In this document: positions 1-7,122 of the stretch, in pieces | Numbering within the stretch: the first letter of the stretch is position 1 | Layout: each line of letters begins with the position of its first letter | NCBI GenBank assembly: GCA_022825235.1 | Contig: JAJDYI010000045.1 | Location: 1-48,036 of the forward strand | Origin: Alphaproteobacteria bacterium | Lineage (GTDB): Bacteria; Pseudomonadota; Alphaproteobacteria; TMED109 | Direction: 5' to 3' | DNA: 48,036 nt | Translations under genes and position numbers: made by a program | The notes under the pieces: generated by a model | Database searches by the model: none | Seen by the model: the letters and a program-made list of their open reading frames with translations, nothing else | What the model was told of the DNA's origin: nothing

Positions 1-202
1 ATACCGATATAATCGCCATTGTCAATATACCATCCGCTATCTACATGGCTACAGTCATCCGCGCGAATGGCCACGCAAACCCCGCCAGCACAAGCACTTG
101 GCTCGATCATCCGGTGGCAATCAGGGGGAACTTCAGGCTAGGGCGAATCAAGCCACGTGCATGTGATCGGACGAGTGCCCAGGGACTGCCGGATCGCTCT
201 GG
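1..202. other. Non-coding left edge
   Basis: No gene is supported here. The short reading frames in this stretch have no recognisable domain and no convincing ribosome binding site. It lies downstream of the PIN toxin gene on the minus strand. I see no clear terminator hairpin. Confidence 0.5.
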
Positions 203-595
203 TTATGTCGTGCGGTTGAGAAAGTCCCTCGGGGACCAAACCTCGACGGACCCATATCGGGTCTCCGTAAAGTCACGTGTATTGCCGGTGATCAGCACCG
301 CGCCTCCAGCCTCCGCAGTCGCCAAGTACACCTCATCGTCAGGATCGCGTAGACCGTAAACGATGTCCGCAGGCTGAACGAAGACCGCCAATCGCTCAAA
401 CTCACTGATGACCGACTCCATAGCCTCCCGGTACAATGCTTGGCTACGCCGCCCGGCAACGGCTTCGTACTCGGACAGAATGGGCTCAGACAGTACAAGT
501 TCGTGCGATCGCACCACCCTGTGGATGACCTTCCGGCATGCGCCGTCGATTCGTGCCGCCGATACCAATACGTTGCAGTCCAGAACGAATCTCAC
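203..595 (-). CDS. PIN-domain toxin (VapC-like ribonuclease)
   Basis: This 130-residue protein is a PIN-family toxin of the 'putative toxin-antitoxin system toxin component, PIN family' type. Members are Mg2+-dependent RNases that cut tRNA, rRNA or mRNA when the antitoxin is lost. The acidic PIN residues are visible: D6 in the N-terminal VLDCNVLVSA strand, a central glutamate in LSEPILSEYE, the pair DPDDE near residue 85, and a C-terminal Asp in ITGNTRDF. The start overlaps the stop of the upstream AbrB-type antitoxin gene by four bases (592-595), the usual antitoxin-toxin coupling. Substrate RNA cannot be predicted. Family assignment is strong; that it is an active toxin is inference. Confidence 0.85.
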   Translation of the reverse strand: MRFVLDCNVLVSAARIDGACRKVIHRVVRSHELVLSEPILSEYEAVAGRRSQALYREAMESVISEFERLAVFVQPADIVYGLRDPDDEVYLATAEAGGAVLITGNTRDFTETRYGSVEVWSPRDFLNRTT

Positions 596-885
596 GTGTC
601 GCCGCGTCGGCGTTCACGGCGCGCTTCGGCAATTTCGGCAATCGATTCCCTCATGAGTTCGTCCTCAGAGCGCCCCGAATCGATGGACGATGGCTGCGTC
701 CCCGCAAAGGCTGTAGCGATACGGTCGGCGGCCACGTTCCGATCCACTACCTCTTTGGGCCGTAACAAGATTCCGTCGTCAACAAGGGTCGCTTCCATTA
801 TGTCGCCTTCACGGAGCTCGATGCCTCTCCGCAGCTTGGCTGGAATTGTCACTTGGAACCTGGGCTTTACGGTTACGAACGGCAT
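592..885 (-). CDS. AbrB/SpoVT-type antitoxin for the PIN toxin
   Basis: A 97-residue protein with an N-terminal swapped-hairpin AbrB DNA-binding domain: MPFVTVKPRFQVTIP is followed by LRRGIELREGDIMEATLVDDGILLRP. The rest is polar, ends in an Arg-rich tail, and probably wraps the toxin. I chose the ATG at 885 because the AbrB domain starts there and a GAGG box lies four bases upstream. A longer frame reaching 969 adds 28 residues unrelated to the domain. It precedes and overlaps the toxin gene. As in related modules it should bind its own promoter; a -10-like box and a palindrome lie just upstream (928-945). Confidence 0.82.
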   Translation of the reverse strand: MPFVTVKPRFQVTIPAKLRRGIELREGDIMEATLVDDGILLRPKEVVDRNVAADRIATAFAGTQPSSIDSGRSEDELMRESIAEIAEARRERRRGDT

Positions 886-927
886 ACGCCCTCGCGCCTG
901 TGTGTCGGAATGTTGGAAATTCTTACA

Positions 928-945
928 AATATACCGTCCGTACGG
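928..945 (-). promoter_or_regulatory. Possible promoter/operator of the AbrB-PIN pair
   Basis: On the minus strand, 43 bases before the antitoxin ATG, there is a -10-like TATATT (928-933) next to the 8-base perfect palindrome CCGTACGG (938-945). AbrB-type antitoxins usually repress their own operon by binding a palindrome over the promoter. No good -35 box is visible at the right spacing, so this is tentative. Confidence 0.35.
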
Positions 946-1146
946 CAAGCGCCTATCGTCCTGACGCATCCGCTGGTGCGGACCGCTAGCTCGTCCTAAC
1001 CTAGCAAGTCATTGATGTTATTAGCTGTACCGGGTGCCAGCTCCCGGAACCTCCGTACGGTCCAGTCGGCGGCGGAACCTGTCGCCACTGCACCAGCGGC
1101 GTCTGCCGACAGCTTCTCTGACGGACGGACACGCTCGTAGGCCTCA

Positions 1147-1163
1147 GGAGGCGAGATGCCTCC
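1147..1163 (-). terminator. Hairpin downstream of the secreted orphan gene
   Basis: A 6-base stem (GGAGGC / GCCTCC) with a 5-base loop lies 37 bases downstream of the minus-strand stop at 1201. It has no U-run, so it is a weak terminator candidate or an RNA 3'-end stabiliser. Confidence 0.3.
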
Positions 1164-1200
1164 CGCTTGTCTTCGCTAGCCCCGCGGTTGCCGCGAGCAG

Positions 1201-1869
1201 TCAGCCATCCACGGCCACGCCAATGATGAAGAGCACCGAATAGTCCTGTTTGTGGCAGCCCTCGACGGGTGGCATCACGCCCCCGGGAGCCACCGGAAAC
1301 TCGCTCATTTGCGCCTTGGCCGGCGAACAGGAGCCGTCGGGCATCGCCGGGGTGTAGCGTGCGGAGCGGCATCGCAGGTGCGTCACGTCATGGATGGTGG
1401 CATCGCCACGGAGTTCCCACCGCCGGTCACCGTCCTGGTCCGTGGGGTGAATGGTCAGCACGGTCGTGACCTCGCGACCGCCCGTGACGACGTACTTGCC
1501 GGGAGGGAGCGGGAATTCCGGCTTTTCCATGATCAAGCCGTTTTCTTCCACCCACCAGTCGGCTTCGTCGAATTGCCACCGAGCCGGTGCCACTCCACCG
1601 GCGGCCTGCAGTCGCTCGTAGTGCTTCAGCCACACGCCCCGCGGGCCCGGGTCCAGGCGCCAGAGTCCCCACGATTGTGCGCCGCTCCCGGAGTTGGCGC
1701 CCGGATCGCCCAACGCCGCAATGAACTGCGGGCGAATCTGCTTGAATCTCGTGTCGTCTTCGCTGGCAGCCTGAACCGGCTGCCCGGTGGCTGTCATGAT
1801 CACGAGCAGCCCCATGACCGGAAATGCGCAGCGGATCAGGCGCTGGAGGGTGGTTGTGAACGCCGACAC
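1201..1869 (-). CDS. Secreted protein of unknown function
   Basis: I do not recognise this 222-residue protein. The N-terminus has a basic stretch, a hydrophobic core (FPVMGLLVIMTATG) and an AXA-like site (PVQAA), a typical Sec signal peptide. The mature part is soluble and Trp-rich (WGLWRLDPG, WQFDEADWWVEENG) with a PPGKYVVTGGREVTTVLTIH segment that looks beta-rich. It has three Cys near the end, which may form disulfides in the periplasm. I place the start at GTG 1869, preceded by GAGGT; an ATG at 1926 in the same frame adds a non-hydrophobic leader. It stands alone between the antitoxin and the CoA-transferase. Function is unknown. Confidence 0.6.
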   Translation of the reverse strand: MSAFTTTLQRLIRCAFPVMGLLVIMTATGQPVQAASEDDTRFKQIRPQFIAALGDPGANSGSGAQSWGLWRLDPGPRGVWLKHYERLQAAGGVAPARWQFDEADWWVEENGLIMEKPEFPLPPGKYVVTGGREVTTVLTIHPTDQDGDRRWELRGDATIHDVTHLRCRSARYTPAMPDGSCSPAKAQMSEFPVAPGGVMPPVEGCHKQDYSVLFIIGVAVDG

Positions 1870-2092
1870 TTGACCTCGCCTTGGAAACGGATGGTTGGTC
1901 CACGCGGAAGCATGTGGGCTGATCATGGTGGTGACCGGCCTCTATTCGATGATCCATTCGCCATGGTAGTGAGGGATCGGTGACGGCTCCAGCGCCAGCC
2001 TCGCCGGCCGGTGGGGGCGCAACAGGGCACGGCCATTTTGCGCGGATGCCCCCGGGGCGCTGTCCTGGCCGGAGTCGCCGTCCAGCCGGCAG

Positions 2093-3316
2093 CTAGATGC
2101 TACCGGCGGCACGCAGGCGCTCGATTTCCTCAGGTGTTTTCCCCAGCACGTCACGAAGAACGGAAGCGGTGTCGCCGCCCAGCACCGGAGCGGCGCTCCG
2201 GTAACGGATTGGCGTCCGTGACAGCCGGATGGGGTTCCCGGGGCCGGGCACGGTGCCGCCGTTCACGTGCGGAAGATCGATCCGCATCCCGCGCGCCCGG
2301 ATCTGCTCGAGGTCGAGAGCGTCCAGCACCGAGTTCACCGGGGCGAACGGAATCTTCGCGGTCTGCAGCGCCGTTTGCCAGTGGCTGAACGGGCGCATGC
2401 GCATCTGGCCCTCGATCAGGCGGTCAAGGGCGTCTCGATGTTCCAGTCGGTCGCGGTTGGTGGCGAACCGGGGGTCCGAGGCGAGGTCCGGGAGTCCGAT
2501 CGCGGCAGCAAGGCGGGCGAACTGGGCATTGTTGCCCACGGCCACCACCATGGGGCGATCGGTGGTCGGGTAAAGCCGGTACGGGACCACGTGCGGGTGC
2601 GCGTTGCCGACGCGGGGCGGCGAGGCACCGGTGATCAGGCTCGACACCGCCATCATCGAAAGGGTGGCGACCGTGGAGTCCAGCAACGCGAGGTCGATGT
2701 ACTGCCCTTGTCCGCTGCGTTCGCGCTCCAGGAGCGCGGCCAGCACGGCCTGCACCGCGTACATGCCGGCAAACAGGTCACTCACCGCAATGCCGGCCTT
2801 GGTGGGGCCGCCCCCGGGACGATCGTCTGCCTCGCCCGTGAGGCTCATGATCCCGCCCTCGGCCTGGATCATGAAGTCGTAGCCGGGCCGCGTACGCGCG
2901 GGTCCCGTCTGCCCGAAGCCGGTGATCGAGCAGTAGACCAGGCGCGGGTTGGACTCGCACAGGGAGTCGTAGTCCAGGCCGTACCGGGCCAGTCCGCCGA
3001 CGCGGTAGTTCTCGATCAGGACGTCGGACCGGGCGGCCAGCTCGCGGACGATCTGCTGCCCTTCGGGATCGGCGAGGTTGACGGTGACGGACCGCTTGCC
3101 GCGGTTTGCCGACAGGAAATAGGCGCTTTCGCCGGTCCCGCTGCCCGACTCCTCCGGCAGGAACGGTGGGCCCCAGTGGCGCGTGTCGTCACCGGATCCC
3201 GGCCGTTCGACCTTGATGACCTCGGCGCCGAGGTCGCCCAGGCACTGGGCGCACCAGGGGCCGGCGAGAACTCGGCTGAGATCGAGTACGCGTATGCCTT
3301 CAAGCGTTTCCGGCAC
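2093..3316 (-). CDS. CaiB/BaiF family (class III) CoA-transferase
   Basis: A 407-residue class III acyl-CoA:carboxylate CoA-transferase, which moves CoA between acids through an aspartyl anhydride/thioester intermediate. The family opening (GIRVLDLSRVLAGPWC), the CoA-contact region (EVIKVERPGSGDDTR) and the catalytic aspartate in RPGYDFMIQAEGG (D147) are all visible. The chosen start is GTG 3316, preceded by GGGAGG with good spacing; an ATG at 3355 has no such box. Family members handle formyl, carnitine, succinyl, mesaconyl or glutarate substrates, and sequence alone does not say which. Glutaryl-CoA dehydrogenase is encoded 8 kb away, so a glutarate role is conceivable but not shown. It is divergent from the HNH gene across a palindromic site. 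Confidence 0.88.
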   Translation of the reverse strand: MPETLEGIRVLDLSRVLAGPWCAQCLGDLGAEVIKVERPGSGDDTRHWGPPFLPEESGSGTGESAYFLSANRGKRSVTVNLADPEGQQIVRELAARSDVLIENYRVGGLARYGLDYDSLCESNPRLVYCSITGFGQTGPARTRPGYDFMIQAEGGIMSLTGEADDRPGGGPTKAGIAVSDLFAGMYAVQAVLAALLERERSGQGQYIDLALLDSTVATLSMMAVSSLITGASPPRVGNAHPHVVPYRLYPTTDRPMVVAVGNNAQFARLAAAIGLPDLASDPRFATNRDRLEHRDALDRLIEGQMRMRPFSHWQTALQTAKIPFAPVNSVLDALDLEQIRARGMRIDLPHVNGGTVPGPGNPIRLSRTPIRYRSAAPVLGGDTASVLRDVLGKTPEEIERLRAAGSI

Positions 3317-3356
3317 AGATACCTCCCTGCGGCGCCTCGTCGGGTCCGTTCGCATG

Positions 3357-3375
3357 GTGTCCCAATTGGGGACAC
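3357..3375. promoter_or_regulatory. Palindromic operator-like site in a divergent intergenic region
   Basis: GTGTCCC (3357-3363) and GGGACAC (3369-3375) form a perfect 7-base inverted repeat around the A+T-rich spacer AATTG. It lies between the divergent CoA-transferase (start 3316) and HNH (start 3447) genes, beside a TATACA box (3381-3386). This geometry fits a dimeric repressor site. No regulator gene is adjacent. Confidence 0.45.
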
Positions 3376-3446
3376 TCTTCTATACACTCGTCGGCGGTGA
3401 TCGCCGGCACCGGATCGGGAACCTCGCAGTGGCGCTCGAGCTTCAC

Positions 3447-3992
3447 ATGAATCCGGCGCTGGTGCTGAACGCCGACTACCGGCCACTGCGATACTTTCCG
3501 CTGTCGTTGCTGCCCTGGCAGGACACGGTGCGGGCGGTGTTCCTGGAGCGCGTCAGCATCGTGGCCGAGTACGACCAGGTCGTCCGGTCGGCCACGTTCT
3601 CGATGCGCTTGCCCAGCGTAGTCGCGTTGAAGCGATACATAAACGGGGACCGGACGCCCGCGTTTACGCGGTTCAACCTGTTTCTGCGCGACCGCTTCAC
3701 GTGTCAGTACTGCGGCGCCCGCGAGCCGGTGTCGGACCTGACGTTCGATCACGTGCTGCCGCGCTCGAGGGGCGGGCGCACGTCGTGGGACAACGTGGTC
3801 GCTGCGTGCGCGCCCTGCAACTTCGTGAAGGGCAATCATCTGATCCACGAGATCGGCATGCGGCTCATCCGGAGCCCGCGGGCGCCGACCGAGCGCGAAC
3901 TGCATGCGCGGGCCCCGGGCTTCCCGCCGAACTACCTGCACGAGAGCTGGCGCGACTACCTGTACTGGGATACCGAGCTCGAATCCGACTGA
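3447..3992 (+). CDS. HNH endonuclease family protein
   Basis: This 181-residue protein belongs to the conserved proteobacterial HNH group beginning PALVLNADYRPL. The HNH/zinc-ribbon core is complete: C86-x2-C89 (CQYCG), D101-H102 in FDHVLPRSRGG, N116 in SWDNVVAAC, C121-x2-C124, and the closing KGNH (H131). Such proteins bind a metal at His-Asn-His and nick or cut DNA; the cellular role of this group is not settled. I chose ATG 3447 because the family usually starts at this motif; an in-frame GTG at 3429 is possible, and frames reaching further upstream run into the divergent gene. It is monocistronic, followed by a 111-base gap. Confidence 0.85.
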   Translation: MNPALVLNADYRPLRYFPLSLLPWQDTVRAVFLERVSIVAEYDQVVRSATFSMRLPSVVALKRYINGDRTPAFTRFNLFLRDRFTCQYCGAREPVSDLTFDHVLPRSRGGRTSWDNVVAACAPCNFVKGNHLIHEIGMRLIRSPRAPTERELHARAPGFPPNYLHESWRDYLYWDTELESD

Positions 3993-4103
3993 TGCGGGCG
4001 GGGGGTCGCGCCCGCCAGGGTCGGGCGCACATGCATTGCGGGCCGAGGGGTGGAATAATCCGGACGCCGCGCTCCGGGCTCGGAAGCGAAGGAGGGTCTA
4101 TTC

Positions 4104-4970
4104 ATGGCGACCTTGACCGCTGAACAGCGCCGCCAATGGGCGGTGGACGGTTACATCCACTTGCAGGGAGCGCTGGATCCGCAGGAAGTTGAGCTGTACA
4201 GCGGCCTGATCGACTCGATCCGGCATCGGCCGGGATGGGAGCCCACGCCGGACGTGCCGCGCGGCCATTACGCCTGGGTGGAACGCAACCCGACCGCGGA
4301 CGACCCCAACTCGTTCATGGACCGGCGGGACATCATGGGGTACGCGCAGCCCTTCCTGGACCTGATGGACCGACCCAACGTGTTCGACCGGATCCTGGAG
4401 CTGATGGGTCCCTACATCGTCCTCAGCATGACGCAGGCCATCGTCCGGGCCCCGACCACGGAGTTTCCCGGCTTCACGCACACGGACGGAGGCGAGGCCC
4501 TCCGGAGGATCCGCGTGACCGAGACCAGCAGGCCGCTGGCGATGAAGGCCCTCTATCTCCTCACCGACGTCGAGGGGACCGATAGCGGCAACTTCACCGT
4601 GTTCCCGGGCAGCCATTTGCGGCAGATCCCGTTTGACTGTGACGCCGCGCCGACCCCGCATACGCCGGGGGCCGTGCAGCTCGGCGGCCGGGCGGGCGAT
4701 TGCTACCTCTTCAGCCACGCGCTGTGGCACGGACCGGCCCCCAATCACTCCAAAGGGGGCCGGAAGACGCTGCTCTACAACTACGCGCAGATGTTCCTCA
4801 AGACGTACGACTTCCCGACCATGGCCGATGTGATGGATTCGTGCACGCCGCGTCAGCGGCGGCTCCTGGGCGATCTCGGGCATGACCCGCGGCCGGGCGA
4901 CTATTTCTACGTCCCCGATGACCAGGAGGACGTCATCTACCAGCGATCCGCGGCCAGACAGGCAGCCTGA
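4104..4970 (+). CDS. PhyH family Fe(II)/2-oxoglutarate dioxygenase
   Basis: A 288-residue phytanoyl-CoA dioxygenase family protein. These enzymes hydroxylate small molecules or acyl-CoAs using Fe(II), O2 and 2-oxoglutarate. The iron triad is intact: H126 and D128 in FTHTDGG, and H209 in SHALWHGPAPN. R220 in KGGRKTLLYNY is the likely 2-oxoglutarate anchor. A strong GGAGGG ribosome site precedes ATG 4104. The real substrate cannot be told from sequence, since bacterial PhyH members act on halogenated, ectoine-like and secondary-metabolite substrates. It is convergent with the ccm cluster across a strong hairpin. Confidence 0.87.
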   Translation: MATLTAEQRRQWAVDGYIHLQGALDPQEVELYSGLIDSIRHRPGWEPTPDVPRGHYAWVERNPTADDPNSFMDRRDIMGYAQPFLDLMDRPNVFDRILELMGPYIVLSMTQAIVRAPTTEFPGFTHTDGGEALRRIRVTETSRPLAMKALYLLTDVEGTDSGNFTVFPGSHLRQIPFDCDAAPTPHTPGAVQLGGRAGDCYLFSHALWHGPAPNHSKGGRKTLLYNYAQMFLKTYDFPTMADVMDSCTPRQRRLLGDLGHDPRPGDYFYVPDDQEDVIYQRSAARQAA

Positions 4971-5022
4971 CCGCCCGCAGACCCGCCCCGGGCGTGCCGC
5001 CCCGGCCGCCCGGGTGGCGCAA

Positions 5023-5052
5023 CCGCCCGGCTTCGCACCGCCAGCCGGGCGG
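5023..5052. terminator. Bidirectional terminator hairpin between phyH-like gene and ccmI
   Basis: CCGCCCGGC (5023-5031) and GCCGGGCGG (5044-5052) form a perfect 9-base stem with a 12-base loop. It lies between the convergent PhyH gene (ends 4970) and ccmI (ends 5058). The stem is very stable but has no long U-run on either strand. Confidence 0.6.
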
Positions 5053-5057
5053 TCCGA

Positions 5058-6164
5058 TCACTCCGGACGGATCGCCTCTAGGCGCGCGGCGATGGTCGCA
5101 TGCATCGGCTCGCCGGCAGGCAGCCGCTGCAAGAGCCGGCCTAGGAGGGTGCGCGCCGTCTCCAGGTCGTCTCGGCGTACTGCTTCCTCGCCAATGATGT
5201 AGAGGGCCAGGGCGTGATCCGGGTCGAGGTCCAGCACTCGGCGAAACAGGGCGATCGCTTCGGCGGGCGGCTCGGCCGGATCATCGGAGGCAAGGGTGAG
5301 CGCTTCCGCGGCGCCTGCCAGGGCCTCCGCATCCTGCGGCGCCAGCGCGACCGCGCGCATGTAGGCCTCGTGGCTGAGGTCGTACTGGTCCAGGACCCGG
5401 CGCGAGCGGCCCAGCCGTTTCCAGCCCTCGAGATCGTCGGGGTTGTCGGCTAGTCGGGCGGCAAGTCCGTCGACCATGGCCCGGATCTGCACGTCGTCGG
5501 GCACCGGCTGTGCGGCGTCGGGCAGGGGAGACGGGACGTCCGCCTGCGCGGCCGCTTCGCGGACCCCGCTCTCGACCATCGGGCGGAACTCGGCATCGGG
5601 CGGGAGATCCGCGAGCAGGGCCGTCCAAGTCGCGAGTGCATCGGCCGGCTGCCCGCCCTGGAGTTCGGTGAGGCCGGCGTAAAAGCGCGCCGGCACGTGG
5701 CCCGGTTCGATGGCGAGGGTATCGGCGATCAGGGCGGCGGCGTCCGCGGTGACCACACCGTCGGCCGCCAGGATCAGCGACTGCGCGGCATGCGCCAGGG
5801 CATCCGCCCGTCCGTCGCCTTCCAGCGCGGCCGCGCGTTTCCAGAGCGGAGCAGCGTCTGCAGGGCGTCCTGCTTCATCAAACGCTTGTGCCAGGTTCAT
5901 CAAGGCGGCCGGAGAGTCAGGTTGTGCCTCGGCCTGCTCTTCCAGCAGCCGGAGCAGCGTCTCGCCGCGGTTCAGCGAGACGTCCGGATCAAGGAACGCG
6001 GGATTGCCGATGACGAGGTACACGGCCGCGGCGATCACCGGGATGGCGGCCGCCGCGACGCCGGCCGGCCCCTGCAGGCGGTTACCCAGCCTGGCCCGGA
6101 GACCGAGGAGGAGCGCCGCGGCGACAGCCGCCGCGAGACCGGCGGCAACGGCGAAAAACGTCAT
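5058..6164 (-). CDS. ccmI: Cytochrome c maturation protein CcmI (TPR apocytochrome chaperone)
   Basis: A 368-residue CcmI (CycH). It holds apocytochrome c and delivers it to the CcmF-CcmH heme ligase. The N-terminus has two membrane segments: residues 2-21 (FFAVAAGLAAAVAAALLLGL) and GVAAAAIPVIAAAVYLVIG around residue 40. These flank a cytoplasmic loop, and the periplasmic part has TPR repeats such as PDSPAALMNLAQAFDEAGRP and NPDDLEGWKRLGRSRRVLDQ. Start ATG 6164 overlaps the ccmH stop as ATGA; the frame stays open far upstream but encodes only an Arg/Pro-rich shadow of ccmH. It is the last gene of the ccmFGHI operon. Confidence 0.9.
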   Translation of the reverse strand: MTFFAVAAGLAAAVAAALLLGLRARLGNRLQGPAGVAAAAIPVIAAAVYLVIGNPAFLDPDVSLNRGETLLRLLEEQAEAQPDSPAALMNLAQAFDEAGRPADAAPLWKRAAALEGDGRADALAHAAQSLILAADGVVTADAAALIADTLAIEPGHVPARFYAGLTELQGGQPADALATWTALLADLPPDAEFRPMVESGVREAAAQADVPSPLPDAAQPVPDDVQIRAMVDGLAARLADNPDDLEGWKRLGRSRRVLDQYDLSHEAYMRAVALAPQDAEALAGAAEALTLASDDPAEPPAEAIALFRRVLDLDPDHALALYIIGEEAVRRDDLETARTLLGRLLQRLPAGEPMHATIAARLEAIRPE

Positions 6165-6571
6165 GCGGCGTCCGCTTCGTCGGTACGGTCCCTGGAGGCG
6201 CGGGCGCGGCGGAGCCGGGTGCGGGCGAGGGCGAGGGCCAGGACGAGAAATGCCAGCGGCCCAAGCCAGAGGACCCAGGTCGCCGGCTTGAAGGGGGGCT
6301 GGAGGAGGATGAAGTCTCCGTAGCGCTCGACCAGGAAGGCGACGATCGCCTCGTCGGTATCTCCGGCGTCGACGCGTTCCCGGATCAGCACGCGCATGTC
6401 CTTCGCGAGGTCGGCGTCGGAATCGAGCAGGGACTGGTTCTGGCAGACCACGCAGCGGAGCTCTGCGGCGAGGGCCCGGACCCGGGCGTCGGAATCCTCT
6501 GCCGCGCTGGCATGACTGGCGAGGGCGGGCAGCAGCAGGAGGATGCCGATGACCGCCGGTACCGCTCTCAA
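6161..6571 (-). CDS. ccmH: Cytochrome c maturation thiol oxidoreductase CcmH
   Basis: A 136-residue CcmH (Ccl2/CycL type). It reduces the CXXCH cysteines of apocytochrome c and forms part of the heme ligase with CcmF and CcmI. Signal peptide residues 1-23 end in SHASA. The signature LRCVVCQNQSL (C40, C43) is intact, followed by a helical bundle and one C-terminal membrane helix (TWVLWLGPLAFLVLALALA). Length fits the short single-domain CcmH, with the CcmI part encoded separately. ATGA overlaps join it to ccmG upstream and ccmI downstream. Confidence 0.93.
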   Translation of the reverse strand: MRAVPAVIGILLLLPALASHASAAEDSDARVRALAAELRCVVCQNQSLLDSDADLAKDMRVLIRERVDAGDTDEAIVAFLVERYGDFILLQPPFKPATWVLWLGPLAFLVLALALARTRLRRARASRDRTDEADAA

Positions 6572-7122
6572 CGGTCGGGATCCTGCAGGTGGGCAAGCAT
6601 GGGAAGGAACACGCGCTCGAGATCGCCCTCGCTCAACGGGCCGGCATGCCGATGGCGAATGATCCCGTCCCGGTCCACGACGAAGGTCTCCGGGACGCCG
6701 AAGATCCCGAGTTCGATCCCCGCCTTGCCGTCCTGATCGGTGCCGACGGCACGGAACGGATCACCGCGTTCGGCGAGAAACGACCGGGCACGCTCCTCGC
6801 GATCCTTGTAGTTGATCCCGTAGACGGCAATCCCCTGGCGGGACATGGCGAGCAGTTGGGGGTGCTCGATCTTGCACGGACCGCACCATTCCGCCCAGAC
6901 GTTGAGGACGTAGGGGGCGCCGCGCAGGGCCTCGGTGTCGAGGCCGGGTTTGCCCGGGTGGAGCGATTCCAGCTGGATCACCGGCATCGCCTGGTCGAGC
7001 CGCGCAGACGGCGGCACGTCGGTGCCATCCTCCAGCGTGGCGAGCCGTCCGGCGAACAGCGCCGCGAGCGCGACGACGGCGACGGCCGGCAGCGCGTAGA
7101 GCAGGAGGCGGCGGGGAGTCAT
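6568..7122 (-). CDS. ccmG: Thiol:disulfide interchange protein CcmG/DsbE
   Basis: A 184-residue membrane-anchored periplasmic thioredoxin that supplies reductant for the apocytochrome CXXCH motif. One N-terminal anchor (LLLYALPAVAVVALAALFAG) precedes a thioredoxin fold with active site AEWCGPCKIEHP (C80, C83), the CcmG GVPETFVVDRDG motif with its cis-Pro, and YGINYKD. The start ATG 7122 overlaps the ccmF stop as ATGA. The frame continues upstream to 8445, but that part is a shadow of ccmF. Nothing looks unusual. Confidence 0.93.
   Translation of the reverse strand: MTPRRLLLYALPAVAVVALAALFAGRLATLEDGTDVPPSARLDQAMPVIQLESLHPGKPGLDTEALRGAPYVLNVWAEWCGPCKIEHPQLLAMSRQGIAVYGINYKDREERARSFLAERGDPFRAVGTDQDGKAGIELGIFGVPETFVVDRDGIIRHRHAGPLSEGDLERVFLPMLAHLQDPDR

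Larger units (their letters stand above)
886..1200. other. Intergenic stretch without a gene
   Basis: About 315 bases separate the antitoxin start from the end of the secreted orphan at 1201. No reading frame here has domain or compositional support. It holds the antitoxin promoter region (928-945) and a small hairpin (1147-1163). Confidence 0.5.

Noticed and set aside
1252..1983. 243-codon plus-strand frame
   Set aside because: It is antisense to the secreted protein that has a signal peptide and plausible start; no domain seen.
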